64,000 nucleotides of DNA from Phytohabitans houttuyneae (GTDB lineage: Bacteria > Actinomycetota > Actinomycetes > Mycobacteriales > Micromonosporaceae). This document shows, piece after piece, positions 8,307 through 18,717 of this stretch. The position numbers and the translations under genes are program-made. The DNA lies in NCBI RefSeq assembly GCF_011764425.1, contig NZ_BLPF01000001.1, positions 2,657,001 through 2,721,000 of the forward strand, in the 5' to 3' direction. The notes below the pieces were generated by a model. That model was not told the origin of the DNA. It made no database searches and worked only from the letters and a program-made list of their open reading frames with translations. Positions within the stretch are counted from its first letter, which is position 1. Every line of letters starts with the position of its first letter.

Positions 8307-11300
8307 GTGCAGATCGCGCTGCTCGGTCCGCTCGAGGTGCGCGCCGACTCCGGCGCGTCCCTTGAGGTGGGTGGCGCGCGCCTGCGCAGCCTCCTGATCC
8401 GGCTCGCGCTCGACCCCGGCCGGGTCGTCACTACCAGCGCGCTGATCGACTCGCTCTGGGAGGAGGAGCCGCCGGCCGGCGCGTCAAACGCACTCCAGGC
8501 CGTGATCTCCCGGCTGCGCCGCGCCCTGCCCGAGGGCGCGATCGAGTCGACCCCGGCCGGCTACCGGCTGGCGGTGCCGCCCGAGGCGGTGGACGCCTGC
8601 CGCTTCGAGCGCGACGTGGCCGCCGGGCGGGCCCGCCTTCGCACCGACCCCGCCGGCGCCGCCGTGACGCTGGCCGCCGCACTGGCGCTGTGGCGCGGGC
8701 CGGCACTGGCCGACGTCGCGGACGCCGCCTTCGCCCGCGCGCCCGCCGCCCGCCTCAACGAACTGCGGCTGGCCGCGATCGAAGATCGGGTGGACGCCGC
8801 GCTGGCACTCGGCGACGGGGGCGGCTTCGTGCCCGAGCTGGAGTCGCTGGCGCTGGCCCACCCGCTGCGCGAGCGCCTGGCCGGGCAGCTGATCCGGGCG
8901 CTGCGGGGCGCCGGCCGGCCGGCGGAGGCGCTCGCGGCGTACGACCGGCTGCGCTCCTCGCTCGCCGAGTCGCTCGGCACCGACCCGTCACCCGAGCTGG
9001 CGGCCCTGCATCTCACGTTGCTGAAGGACACGGACGCGCCGCCGGCACCCCTGCCGACCACCAACCTGCCCGCGACGCTGACCAGCTTCGTCGGCCGCGA
9101 CGACGACGTGACGAAGGTCACGAAGGTGATCGCTGAGTCCCGCCTCACCACGCTGATCGGGCCGGGCGGCGCGGGCAAGACAAGGCTCGCCATGGAGTCC
9201 GGACGGGCGATGCTCGACCAGGCGCCGGACGGGGTGTGGCTGGTCGAGTTCGCGCCGCTGACCGACGGCGCCGAGCTCGCCTCGATCGTGCTGTCAACGC
9301 TCGGCCTCCGCGAGTACCCGCTGGTCTCGGGGCGCGGCCAGATGCCGCAGGAGAGCGTCGACGCGCTCACCCGGCTGCAGGGCGCGTTGGGCGATCGGCG
9401 GGCGCTGCTCATCCTGGACAACTGCGAGCACCTCGTGGCGGCCGCCGCCCCGCTGGCCGAGAGCCTGCTGGTGCGCTGCCCGCACCTGCGCGTGCTCGCC
9501 ACAAGCCGCGAGCCGCTGGGCATCACCGGCGAAGCGCTGTTTCCGGTCGAGCCGCTGGCCCTGCCGCCCGACGGGGTGGCCGCGGCCGACGCGCTCGCGT
9601 ATCCGGCCGTGCGCCTCTTCGCCGACCGCGCGGCGGCGGTGCGCCCGAGGCTCACGGTCACCGACGCGGTGGTCGAGATCTGCCGCGCGCTCGACGGCAT
9701 GCCGCTCGCCATCGAGCTGGCCGCCGCCCGGCTGCGCGCGCTCACACCCGAGCAGGTCGCGGTCCGCCTCACCGACCGTTTCCGGCTGCTGAACGCGGGC
9801 AGCCGCACCGCGCTTCCCCGCCACCAGACGCTCCGCGGGGTCATCGACTGGAGCTGGGAGCTGCTCGACGACGCCGAGCGCGCGCTGTGGTGCAGGCTGG
9901 CCGTCTTTTCCGGCTCGGCGAGCCTTCCGGCGATCGAGGAGGTGTGCGGCGGCGAGGCGCTCGACGAGCTGGCGGCGCTGGTCGACAAGTCCCTCGTGGT
10001 CGCGGATCCCGACGGCCGGTACCGGATGCTGGAGACCATCAAGGCGTACGGGCTGGAGCGGCTCGGCGAGTCCGGCCTGACACAGGCCACGCGCCGGGCA
10101 CACGCCCGGTACTTCCTGCGCCTGGCCCGCAGCGCCGACCGCCACCTGCGCTCGCGCGCCCAGGTGGAGTGGCTGGCCCGCCTCGACGCCGACCACGACA
10201 ACGTGCACGCGGCGGCGCGGTGGGCGATCGCCGCGGGCGAGGCACGCCTGGCGGTGGGCTTCGCGGCCGCGCTCGGCTGGTACTGGTGGATGGGCGGCCG
10301 CCGCGCCGAGGGGCCGAGCTGGCCATGGAGGCGCTGGCCGTCCCTGGCCGGGTCGCCAGGCCGCTCGTCGCCGCGGCCATGGGTACCGCCGCGCTCAACG
10401 TCGTGGCCGGCCTCTTCCAGCTGGAACAGGGCCAGCGGCTGCTCCGGGAGGCGGCCGAGCTGGCACGCGGCTACGAAGACCGGCACCCGATCCTCCGCCT
10501 GGTCGGCCCGATCTCGTCCCTCTTCGGCAACCCGCCGGAAAACGAGCGGGCGATGGCCGGCCTGGCGAGCCTCTTCACGCACCCCGACCCGTGGGTACGC
10601 GGCGTCGCCCGGGTCATGTACGGCCACGCCGAGGCCAACCTCGGCCTGCACGAGCGCGACTCGGAGGGGCACTTCGAGGCGGCGCTCGTGGAGTTTCGGG
10701 CGCTGGGCGATCGGTGGGGCACCGCCACCACCCTCGCCGGCCTGGCGCACATGACGTCCACCGACGGCGATCACGCGCGCGCGGCGGCGTACTTCCGGGA
10801 GGCGCTGGACGAGATGGCACCGCTCGGCGCCGCCGAGGACGTGCCGGAGATGCAGGCGCGGTACGCGTACGAGCTGTGGATGCTCGGCGAGACGGAGGAA
10901 GCGTTCGCGACGCTCGACGAGGCGCGGCGGGCCGCCGAACGGGTCGGCAGCGACGAGGGTCGGGCGGCCGTCTCGTACCACCACGGCGAGATCCTCCGCG
11001 CGATGGGCGAGCTGAAGCGTTCCCGCACGGAGCTGATGCGCGCCGAGGCGGTGGCGACCGGACACGCCTCGGCACCGCAGTGGGTCGCGCTCATCGTCGC
11101 CGCCATCGGGCAGATCGACGCCGCCGAGGGTGACCTCGTCGCGGCTCGCTCCCGCACCGACGCCGCACTCGAGCTCGCCAACTCCTCCCGCGACATGCCG
11201 GTGGTCGGCCTGGTGCTGATGGCGTACGCGGACGTCGCCCTCCACTGTGGAGAGCCGGAGCGGGCCGCCAGCTTCGTCGGCGCGGCGTACGGCGTGCGCG

Positions 11301-11458
11301 GCGGGCCTGACCGGTCCACTGTGGATGCCCGCCGCGTGGAGGCCGCCGCGCGCGAACGCCTCGGCGAAGAGCGCTTCACCGAGGCATTCGAGCGGGGCCG
11401 GCGGGCCGCGAAGTCCAGCGACATCCGCGAGGCTGCCCGCGTCATACTCGGCGCTTGA
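8307..11458 (+). CDS. AfsR/SARP-type regulator with BTAD, NTPase and TPR domains (apparent frameshift)
   Basis: A protein of about 1,050 residues. Order: OmpR-like winged helix (MQIALLGPLEVRADSGA), BTAD bacterial transcriptional activation domain (to about 245), an STAND/NB-ARC-type ATPase with Walker A GPGGAGKTRLAM (about 287) and Walker B RRALLILDNCEHL, then a long TPR-like helical C-terminus. Such regulators commonly control secondary metabolism. The GTG start has a GGGGGAG site 11-16 bases upstream. The frame breaks at four G at 10310-10313; adding one G continues AELAMEALAVPGRVARPL and runs on to 11458. The 3' end overlaps the convergent ABC permease gene by 17 bases. That the DrrAB-like exporter is its target is a guess from proximity. 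Confidence 0.85.
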
Positions 11459-12239
11459 ACGTGCTGACGGCGAGCGGCGCGAAGACAGCCGCGATCGCCG
11501 CGGCCCACAGCAGCGACTGGCCCACGTGGCTCGCCGCCGCGCCACCGGCGAGCAGCTCGCGCACGGCGTCGGCGAGGATCGTGACCGGGTTGACGTCCAC
11601 CCACGCCTGAAGCCAGCCGGGCATCGTGTCGGTCGGCACGAAAGCGTTGCTGGTGAAGGTGAGCGGAAAGACGACCACGAAGGCGAAGATCTGCACCTTC
11701 TCCGGCTCGCTGGCAAGCAGTCCCACGAGCACCGCAATCCAGGACACGGCCAGGCTGAAGACCAGCAGCAGCGCGAACGCGGCGAGCATGCCCGCCACGC
11801 CGCCGTGGATGCGGAAGCCGAGGATCACGCCGAGGCCGAGGATCAGCGCGATCGACCACGCCTGCTTGACCGTGTCCGCGATGATCCGCCCGGCCAGCGG
11901 AGCGGAGCGCGCGATCGGCAGGGACCGCAGCCGGTCGAAGACGCCCTTGGTCAGGTCGGTGTTGAGCCCCACGCCGGTGGTGACCGAGGCGAAGAGCGCG
12001 TTCTGCACGATGATGCCGGGCAGGGCGAACATCAGGTAGTCGCCCGTGCTGCCCGAGATCGCGCCGCCGAAGACGTACGTGAAGAGCACCACGAACATGA
12101 TCGGCTGGATGCTGAGGTCGAGCAGCTCCATCGGGTTGTGCTTGAGCTGCACGAGGCTGCGCCAGGCGAGCGTAAACGTGTGTCGTACCCCGTCGATGGG
12201 GTTGACCCGGCGCGGCAGTGCGACGGCGGCGGTCGTCAT
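11442..12239 (-). CDS. ABC-2 type exporter permease (DrrB-like)
   Basis: A 265-residue membrane protein with six predicted helices, of the daunorubicin-resistance DrrB/ABC-2 family. The segment QPIMFVVLFTYVFGGAISG is typical of the first two helices, and LPGIIVQNALFASVTTGVGL and RLRSLPIARSAPLAGRIIAD are conserved family stretches. It starts four bases inside the end of the ATPase gene (ATGA overlap), so the two are translationally coupled and make one exporter, probably for a drug or lipid-like compound. Confidence 0.9.
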   Translation of the reverse strand: MTTAAVALPRRVNPIDGVRHTFTLAWRSLVQLKHNPMELLDLSIQPIMFVVLFTYVFGGAISGSTGDYLMFALPGIIVQNALFASVTTGVGLNTDLTKGVFDRLRSLPIARSAPLAGRIIADTVKQAWSIALILGLGVILGFRIHGGVAGMLAAFALLLVFSLAVSWIAVLVGLLASEPEKVQIFAFVVVFPLTFTSNAFVPTDTMPGWLQAWVDVNPVTILADAVRELLAGGAAASHVGQSLLWAAAIAAVFAPLAVSTFKRRV

Positions 12240-13240
12240 GCGGGGATCTCCTCTGTCTCGTAGCGGCCTGCGGGCTCGTTCTGGTCTTCGGTCCGGTCCT
12301 CGGCACGGTGACCGGTGAGCGCGAGGAACACCTCGTCGAGGCTGGAGCCGCGCAGCGCGAGCTCGCCGATCGGGACCTCGGCCTCGTCGAGCCGGCGCAC
12401 GACGGCCGGCAGTACGGCCGCGTCGGTCACCGGCACGGCGAGCACGCCGCCCTGCGCCTCGGGTGCCCGCCCGGCCACCTGGGCCACGATCGACTCCACG
12501 ATCGGGGTGTCGGCGGCGTGCTTGGCCCGTACCGTGAGCGTCTGCGCACCGACCCGGCCCTTCAGCTCGTCCGGGGTGCCGGTGGCGATCACCCGGCCGT
12601 GGTCGATGACCACGATCTCCTCGGCCAGCAGGTCGGCCTCTTCCAGGTACTGCGTGGTGAGCATGACGGTGACCCCGTCCGAGACAAGGTCACGGACGAT
12701 GTCCCACATCTCGTTGCGGCTGCGCGGGTCGAGGCCCGTGGTCGGCTCGTCCAGGTAGAGCACCTGCGGGCGGCCGACGAGGCTCGCGGCGAGGTCGAGG
12801 CGGCGGCGCATGCCACCGGAGTACGCCTTGGCGGCCTTGTTGGCCGCGTCCTCCAGACGGAACTCGGCGAGCAGCTCACGCCCCCGCGCCCGCGCGTCGG
12901 TGCGGGACAGGCCGAGGAGGCGGCCGATGAGGATGAGGTTTTCGAGGCCGGTGAGCGTCTCGTCGACCGAGGCGTACTGGCCGGTGAGACCGATCAGCCC
13001 GCGCACCTGGTGGGCGTCGCGGACGACGTCGTACCCGCCGACGGTGGCCCGCCCCGCGTCCGGCCGCAGCAGCGTGGCCAGGATGCGGACGGCGGTGGTC
13101 TTGCCCGCCCCGTTCGGGCCGAGCAGACCGAGCACGGTGCCGCGGCGTACGGCGAGGTCGACCCCGCCCAGCGCGGTGGTGTCACCGAAGCGCTTGACCA
13201 GCCCTTCGGCGAGTATCGCGTGTGTGGTCTGTTCGTTCAT
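12236..13240 (-). CDS. ABC transporter ATP-binding protein (DrrA-like)
   Basis: A 334-residue ATPase. Walker A GPNGAGKTTAVR, signature YSGGMRRRLDLAASLVGRPQ and Walker B VLYLDEPTTGLDPRSRNEMW are intact. The C-terminal extra domain with the SSLDEVFLALTGHRAED segment is typical of DrrA-type exporters. The start at 13240 (MNEQTTHAILAEGLVKRFGD) is preferred to one 18 bases upstream. First gene of the two-gene exporter operon. Confidence 0.92.
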   Translation of the reverse strand: MNEQTTHAILAEGLVKRFGDTTALGGVDLAVRRGTVLGLLGPNGAGKTTAVRILATLLRPDAGRATVGGYDVVRDAHQVRGLIGLTGQYASVDETLTGLENLILIGRLLGLSRTDARARGRELLAEFRLEDAANKAAKAYSGGMRRRLDLAASLVGRPQVLYLDEPTTGLDPRSRNEMWDIVRDLVSDGVTVMLTTQYLEEADLLAEEIVVIDHGRVIATGTPDELKGRVGAQTLTVRAKHAADTPIVESIVAQVAGRAPEAQGGVLAVPVTDAAVLPAVVRRLDEAEVPIGELALRGSSLDEVFLALTGHRAEDRTEDQNEPAGRYETEEIPA

Positions 13241-13284
13241 GCGACCACCGTGCGGCACGGCCCTGACGACCTGCTGACGGTGGC

Positions 13285-13320
13285 GCGGGGGCGCTGACAG
13301 ACCGCTGACAGCGCCCCCGC
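13285..13320 (-). terminator. Hairpin terminator after the LPMO gene
   Basis: A perfect 11-bp stem (GCGGGGGCGCT at 13285-13295 with its complement at 13310-13320) and a 14-base loop, lying just downstream of the LPMO stop and upstream of the exporter operon on the same strand. It would isolate the two transcripts. Confidence 0.6.
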
Positions 13321-13330
13321 GAGGGTGGTT

Positions 13331-14440
13331 CTAGGTGGTCGCGGTGCAGGTGGGGGTTGGTGCGGTGTTCGTACCGGTCGACGAGCCGATCAGGCCGAAC
13401 GTGGTGCTCGCACCGGCGCCGAGACTGCCGTTGTACGCGGCGTTCGTCGCGGTGACGCTCGATCCACTGGAAGTTATGGTGGCGCCCCACGACTGGGCGA
13501 CCGTCTGCCCGTTCGCGTAGGTCCACCGCACGGTCCAGCCACGGATCGCCGACGAACCGGCGGTCACCCGCACCTCGGCCTGGAAGCCGCCGTTCCACTG
13601 GCCGGTGACCGCGTACGACACGGAGCAGCTGCCGTTACCCGGCGCCGGTGTGGTGGGCGGCGGGGCGGTCGTGGGCGGAGGCGTGGTGGGCGGAGGCGTG
13701 GTGGGCGGAGGGGTCGTGGGCGGAGGCGTGGGGTTGGAGGTGCCGCCGAAGTTCACATCGCTGCAGAAGTAGTAGTTCTGGTCGGCGTGGCTGGCCTTCC
13801 AGATCGCGTACACGATGTGCCGGCCGCTGCGGCCGGGGGCGGTGACGTTGGCGGAGATGGTGACGCCGTTGAGCACGGGGTCGGTCTCGCGCGCGCCGAC
13901 GCCGGGCAGGATGCGTCCGGTGTCGTGGCGCAGCTCCAGATCGCTCCACCGGAGCGCCTGGGTGAGCGGGTTGTAGCCCTGGCGCGTCACGTAGATGCGG
14001 ATGTAGTCCGCGCCGTGCAGCGCCTGGTCGTGCATCCGCCACGTGAACGAGGTGCTCAGGTTGGTGGCCCGCCAGTTGCCGGGGTTGTCCAGCGCGGCGT
14101 AGCGCGTGCCGCCGGTCCGCCCGGCACTGCACAGCTGGCCGTCCGGCACGTGCGCCTGGTGGTTGCCGGCGACCTCTTCGCGGTAGAGCGAGTTCCAGTT
14201 CCACATCGCGGTGGAGTCCGCCTGCCAGGCCTGCCAGCACATCGGGTCCTGGGTGGCCATGGCCGGGTTCTGGAAGTCGCTGCCCCAGCGCTTCCAGCAG
14301 CCGTAGTTGCGGGACTCGGGGCCGATCGCCGAGCCGTGTGCAGAGGCGGTGCCTGGCGTACTCACGAGTGCGGTGGTGAGCAGGATCAGGGCGGCAAACA
14401 CGACCGTCGCGGTGCGGCGCGCGTGTCTGACTGTCGACAT
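13331..14440 (-). CDS. Secreted AA10 lytic polysaccharide monooxygenase with CBM2
   Basis: A 369-residue secreted copper enzyme that oxidatively cleaves chitin or cellulose. A signal peptide (about residues 1-35, ending TPGTASA) leaves His as residue 1 of the mature protein (HGSAIGPESRNYGCWKRWG), the first half of the copper-binding histidine brace. The catalytic domain runs to about residue 230 (NYYFCSDVNFGG) and contains NHQAH with a second His. A proline/threonine linker of PPPTT repeats joins a C-terminal family 2 carbohydrate-binding module (CSVSYAVTGQWNGGFQAEV). The ATG at 14440 (MSTVRHARRTATVV) is chosen because it opens the signal peptide; upstream codons in frame do not fit. Terminator and promoter candidates flank it. 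Confidence 0.94.
   Translation of the reverse strand: MSTVRHARRTATVVFAALILLTTALVSTPGTASAHGSAIGPESRNYGCWKRWGSDFQNPAMATQDPMCWQAWQADSTAMWNWNSLYREEVAGNHQAHVPDGQLCSAGRTGGTRYAALDNPGNWRATNLSTSFTWRMHDQALHGADYIRIYVTRQGYNPLTQALRWSDLELRHDTGRILPGVGARETDPVLNGVTISANVTAPGRSGRHIVYAIWKASHADQNYYFCSDVNFGGTSNPTPPPTTPPPTTPPPTTPPPTTAPPPTTPAPGNGSCSVSYAVTGQWNGGFQAEVRVTAGSSAIRGWTVRWTYANGQTVAQSWGATITSSGSSVTATNAAYNGSLGAGASTTFGLIGSSTGTNTAPTPTCTATT
13671..13730 (-). repeat. 15-bp tandem repeat encoding the PPPTT linker
   Basis: Four near-identical 15-base units (GTGGGCGGAGGCGTG on the plus strand) encode successive PPPTT pentapeptides of the LPMO linker; one degenerate unit precedes them. Slippage here would change linker length without changing frame. 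Confidence 0.85.
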
Positions 14441-15016
14441 TGGACCTCCACGGTACGCAGGTACAAGCGAGGCGCGGGAAGTTGCCCTACTCCCCACGCC
14501 GGCTACGTTGCGGCTCCCGCAGCGGTCGCGCGTTAACAATAGTTTGACGTATCGACAAACTCAAGTATTTAATTACGCACTCCGGACGCCGGCGTGCGTG
14601 ACCGCCCTCGGCAGGTGGCACGTGCACTCCACGCTGGGCGGGGCCACTCAGGCGCACGAAGCCGTCGGCCTCCACGGCGCACGGGTGAGCATCCGGTGCA
14701 GGAGGCCGTCGACCGGGCGGCGGGATGGGGTGGGCTGCCCGCCTGATCAGCACGTCGGTGCGCCCGGTCACGACTGATCGACGCGCCGCCCGCCCCGCCG
14801 CTCACTGCCGGCGACCACAGCCGCCAGGTCCCGACTGACCCACGCCCGACCCGACGGCCGCACACGATCTGGCCACCGCGGCCGAGACCTCCTGTCCAAC
14901 TTGGACGGCCCACCCAGCCCAGGCGACACCGCACACAGAGCCTTCGGGTTTGAGGCCGATGCGTCCGTCCACAGTGCAACTCCGCCGCGGCCGTCCCTGG
15001 TGGTGGGCCGCGGATC
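14441..15016. other. Intergenic stretch upstream of the LPMO gene
   Basis: Besides the promoter candidate near 14536-14564, no gene could be supported. Open frames in both directions here show no recognisable protein and no ribosome binding site. The right end merges into the dispersed repeat copy at 15017-15127. Confidence 0.6.
14536..14564 (-). promoter_or_regulatory. Candidate sigma-70-type promoter of the LPMO gene
   Basis: On the minus strand TTGAGT (14559-14564) and TATTGT (14536-14541) are 17 bases apart in an A/T-rich patch about 100 bases upstream of the LPMO ATG. An inverted repeat AGTTTG-N9-CAAACT (14541-14561) overlaps the spacer and could be an operator. Confidence 0.5.
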
Positions 15017-15127
15017 GCGGAGGGTGAGGCCGCGGGAACGCACCCCAAGAAAAGGCTCCGCTGCGCTCCACGTTTCCTCGGGGCCCCGCGCAACGGTCCG
15101 GACTACGACGGACGTCGCGGTAGCCCA
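15017..15127 (+). repeat. Dispersed GGTCCGGACC-type repeat, long copy 1
   Basis: A 111-base copy. It opens with module A (GCGGAGGGTGAGGCCGCGGG), has an internal stretch ending CCTCGGGGCCCCGC, and closes with module B (GCAACGGTCCGGACTAC, then GGACGTCGCGGTAGCCCA). The same long form occurs in the opposite orientation at 21780-21881. It lies just past the 3' end of the TPP enzyme gene. Confidence 0.8.
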
Positions 15128-15149
15128 AAGCTGTTGACCAGCTTGTCCT

Positions 15150-16777
15150 CTACGCCAGGTTGGAGGACCTCGGGTAGGCGTCCTCGGGGTCGGTGAGGAC
15201 GTTGACCAGGTACGGCACGCCGGCGTCGAAGGCTCGGGCCAGCGCCGCCCCAGGTCGCTCGCCTTGGCCACCGTCTCGCCCGCGCCGCCCAGTGCCTTCA
15301 CCACGTCGTCGTACCGCAGCTCCGGCTGGAGGTCGGCGGCCACGTCGTAGCCGTACATCGCGCGCATGGGGTGCTTTTCCAGTCCCCAGATGCCGTTGTT
15401 GCCGACCACGATCACGACCGGCAGGCGCTGGCGGGCCAGTGACTCGGCGTCCATCAGCGAGAAGCCCGAAGCGCCGTCGCCCATCAGCACGCAGACCTGG
15501 CGGTCGGGGTAGGTGATCCTCGCGCCCATCGCGTAGCCCATGCCGGTGCCCAGGCAGCCGTACGGGCCGGGGTCGAGCCACGTGCCGGGCTCGGCGGGCT
15601 CGAGGTACCTGCCGGCGTACGACACGAAGTCGCCGCCGTCGCCGATCGTCACCGCGTCGCGGGCGAGGACCTTGCGCAGCTCGCCGTAGACGCGGGCGGG
15701 GCGGATCGGGTCGGTCTCGGCGGCCATCTCCTCGGCGTCGCGGGCCTTCGCGGCGTCCTCGGCCACGCGGAGGGTGGCGATCCAGTCGGCGTGGTCCTCG
15801 CGGACGCCCTCGTAGTCGGCGAGTGCGGACAGGATCAGCCGCAGGTCGCCGGCGGGCGAGGCGGCCGGGGTGACGTGCGAGGCGCGCTGGGTGGGCGCGT
15901 CCACGATGTGTACGACCTGGGCGCTGCCGAAGTCGCCGAAGCTGAGCCGGAAGTCGAGCGGCGTGCCGATCACCGCGATCACGTCGGCGCCCTTGAGCGC
16001 CGTGCGGCGCGACTTGGCGAACGCCAGCTGGTGCTCGGGCGGCAGCGCGCCGCGGCCCATCCCGTTGGTGAAGACCGGCACGTGGAGCGTCTCGGCCGCC
16101 TCGCGGAGGGCGGCCACCGCGTCCCCGGCGTAGACGTCGGAGCCGGCGATGATGACCGGGCGTTCGGCGGAGGCGATCAGCTGCGCGGCCCGGGCGACCT
16201 CGTCGGGGTCGGGCTCCACCAGGGGTACGTCCGGCGCGGCCGGTGCGTCGGCGTCGGTGGCCGAGAAGATCACTTCGAGCGGGAGGTCGAGGAAGGCGGG
16301 ACCCCGGTGGGCGGTGAGCGCTGCCGTCAGCGCGGTGGCCACGGCGCCCGGGATCTCCTCGCCCGAGCCGACCGTGGCGGCGTACTTGGTCACCGGCGCG
16401 ACCAGCGGCAGGTGGTCGATCTCCTGCAGGCTGCCCGAGCCCCAGCGGAACGCGGGCGCCCGGCCGCCGATCACCAGCACGGGTGAGCCGTTGAAGTACG
16501 CACTTGTCAGCCCCGAGATGCCGTTTGTGACACCCGGCCCGGCGGTGAGCACGGCGAGTCCCGGACGGCGCTGCAGCTTGGCAACCGCCTCGGCCGCGAA
16601 GACCGCCGACTGCTCGTGCCGCACGTCGTAGAGCGGGAAGCCGGTCTTGTGCGCCGCGTCGTAGAGCGGGAAGACGTGGCCACCGGAGAGGGTGAACATC
16701 TCCCTGACGCCGTACGCCCGCAACGCCGCCAGCGCCAGCTCGCCGCCGTGTCCCTCGATCCGCTCGGGTGATGTCAT
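15150..16777 (-). CDS. Thiamine-diphosphate enzyme, acetolactate synthase-like (apparent frameshift)
   Basis: About 542 residues in three domains. The N-terminal PYR domain contains the cofactor-activating glutamate in VRHEQSAVFAAEA (about 52) and LTAGPGVTNGISG; the central domain is acetohydroxyacid-synthase-like; the C-terminal PP domain has the Mg/TPP motif GDGASGFS...NN (about 440-465). Families with this pattern include acetolactate synthase, 2-hydroxyacyl-CoA lyase and oxalyl-CoA decarboxylase; sequence alone does not decide, and no small regulatory subunit gene adjoins it. The frame breaks at four C (15248-15251): with a fifth, it continues GAALARAFDAGVPYLVNVLT and ends SSNLA at 15150. 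Start ATG at 16777 (MTSPERIEGHGGELAL). Confidence 0.88.
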
Positions 16778-16797
16778 GGGCGTAGGTTACCGCCCAG

Positions 16798-18663
16798 TCA
16801 CTCCAGGCCGGCGAACCCCTGGATCCAATCGACGAGGTTTTGGAGGACGTCGCTGGGAGCCTGGTTGCGGGCGGCGGCGTAGGCGAAGATGCCGGCACCG
16901 ATCGGCACGACGATCAGCAGCGTGGTGATCACGAGTGCGCGGATCGCGCGCACGATGAAGCCCGGACGCCGCCGGACCGCCGCCTGCCGCACCACCGGCT
17001 GCGGGCTGCGCGGAGCGGCGAGGGGCGCCCGCGGTACTCGGGGTGGCGTGTAGCGAGGCTGTGCGGGCGGCGTGTACCGCGGCTGCGGCGCCGCGGGTGG
17101 CGAGTACGGCTGGCTGGCCGGGGCGTAGCCCCCTGCCGGTGGGTATGCCGGCGAGGTGGGCGGCGCGGTCGGCTCCTCGTAGCGCGGGAGCGGCTTGGTC
17201 GCGGCCGGCGGCGGCACTTGGGCGCGGGGGCGGCCGGACGGCGGCTGGGCCCCGGGAACGATCACTCGCCCGACCGTGCGTGGCGGGCTCGCCGGTGGCG
17301 CTCCTCCGCTGATCGGGCTCGGCGCGGGTGGAGCCGCACCGCCACTCGGGCTCGCCGTCCGCGGCGCTCCCGCGGTGGGTGCGCTCGCCGCCGCCGGCGC
17401 GGTGACACCGGCCGACGGGATCTCCTCCGGGGGCAGCACGCGGGTCGAGCCGGGCGCCAGCGAACCGCCGGCGGGCGGCGCGGAAACGACCGGCTGCGGC
17501 GGCGGGCCGGCCGGCGAGACCGGGCGCATCATCGAGGTGGCCGGTCCCGGCGCGGGCGGCGCGCTCGCCAGCAGCGCCTCGCCGGCGAGGATGCTCCCCT
17601 CGGCCACCACGAGCTCGGGCTGCTCGATCACCGCTGGCGCCTCCCCCAGCGCGCGGTGCAGCAGCGTCGCCATCAGCGGCATCCGGCTGGAGCCGCCGAC
17701 CAGGAAGACGCCCGCCACCTGCCCCTCGGGCAGCTTGGCCCAGCGCATGACGCCCTGCGTCACCCGCACGGTCTGCTCCAGGATCGGCGTCGCCAGCTGC
17801 TCCAACTCGACCCGGGTGAGATGCACGTCGAGGTCGAGCAGCGGCAGCATCAGGTCGGCCGACGGGCTGCGGGACAGGCGCTCCTTGGCCACCCGCACGT
17901 CGTCCCAGAGCTGGCGCTTGGCCCGCCTCTCCTCGGCGGTGGACGGGTTTTCCAGCCGTGCCCAGGCGGCCCTGTCGCGGTCCGCGTAGGTCTTTTCGAG
18001 GTGCGAGATGATCGCCGCGTCGACGTCGAGGCCACCGATGTCGTCGCGGCCGTCGACGGCGAGCACCTCGAAGCCGGTCGCCTTGCGGGCCACCACGCTC
18101 GCGTCGAAGGTGCCCGCCCCGAAGTCGTGCACCACCACGACCGACCCGATCGGCACGTCGCGGCCGAGCACCTTGGCGAAGTAGGTGGCGGCGGCGACCG
18201 GCTCGGCCACCAGCCGTACCCCCTCGAAGCCGGCGGCCGCGGCAGCACCGGCGAGCAGCCGGCGGCGAGTGGCACCCCACATGGCCGGGCAGGTCAGCGT
18301 GATCTCCGGCCGGGCCCGGCCGACCGTGCGGTCCCACTCCTCGGCGACCCGCGCGAGCACCGCCCTGACCAGCTCGCCCACCGGCACCTCGCGGTCGCCG
18401 AGCAGCAGCGTGCCGTCGTCGATGCGGCGCTTGGGGTTGGGCTCGAAGCGGGCCGGGTCGAGGCGCGCGCTGTGCACGGCGTCGCGCCCGACGATCAGGC
18501 CGCCGCCCGGCTCCGCGTAGACCGCGGAGGGCAGCAGCGGGGAGCCGTCGACCAGCAGCGGGCGCCCCCGCCCGTCCGGCCACCGCACGAACGCCACGGT
18601 GTGCGAAGTGCCGAAGTCGATCCCCAGGGCATGGCCTGAGGTCGGCGTCCGGTCCGCTGGCAT
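16798..18663 (-). CDS. Hsp70-like ATPase with proline-rich region and C-terminal membrane helix
   Basis: A 621-residue protein. Residues 10-360 are an Hsp70/actin-like ATPase: phosphate loop 1 GIDFGTSHTVAFVRW, phosphate 2 VVVHDFGAGTFDASVVARK, and adenosine motif GVFLVGGSSRMPLM. The usual DnaK substrate-binding domain is missing. Instead there is a long, low-complexity Pro/Ala/Ser-rich region and one membrane helix (about 570-592, IRALVITTLLIVVPIGAGIF) followed by a short tail. Actinobacteria carry several such membrane-tethered Hsp70-like proteins with unknown partners; a chaperone role is not shown. Start ATG at 18663. It precedes the TPP enzyme by 20 bases, so the two may be co-transcribed. 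Confidence 0.88.
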   Translation of the reverse strand: MPADRTPTSGHALGIDFGTSHTVAFVRWPDGRGRPLLVDGSPLLPSAVYAEPGGGLIVGRDAVHSARLDPARFEPNPKRRIDDGTLLLGDREVPVGELVRAVLARVAEEWDRTVGRARPEITLTCPAMWGATRRRLLAGAAAAAGFEGVRLVAEPVAAATYFAKVLGRDVPIGSVVVVHDFGAGTFDASVVARKATGFEVLAVDGRDDIGGLDVDAAIISHLEKTYADRDRAAWARLENPSTAEERRAKRQLWDDVRVAKERLSRSPSADLMLPLLDLDVHLTRVELEQLATPILEQTVRVTQGVMRWAKLPEGQVAGVFLVGGSSRMPLMATLLHRALGEAPAVIEQPELVVAEGSILAGEALLASAPPAPGPATSMMRPVSPAGPPPQPVVSAPPAGGSLAPGSTRVLPPEEIPSAGVTAPAAASAPTAGAPRTASPSGGAAPPAPSPISGGAPPASPPRTVGRVIVPGAQPPSGRPRAQVPPPAATKPLPRYEEPTAPPTSPAYPPAGGYAPASQPYSPPAAPQPRYTPPAQPRYTPPRVPRAPLAAPRSPQPVVRQAAVRRRPGFIVRAIRALVITTLLIVVPIGAGIFAYAAARNQAPSDVLQNLVDWIQGFAGLE

Positions 18664-18717
18664 GGCGATCAGTCTACGAGCCGGCTCCTATCCGGAAGCG
18701 TCCGATGAACGACGCCG

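Noticed and set aside
8561-11737. A 1,058-codon open frame on the minus strand opposite the AfsR-like gene
   Set aside because: Its translation is low-complexity Arg/Ser/Ala sequence typical of antisense frames in high-GC genes; the plus strand encodes clear BTAD and ATPase motifs.
13671-13730. Tandem repeat as a regulatory or mobile sequence
   Set aside because: It is in frame and encodes the PPPTT linker, which explains it fully.
16840-18639. A 599-codon plus-strand frame opposite the Hsp70-like gene
   Set aside because: Antisense shadow: the composition mirrors the sense codons and no domain is visible.
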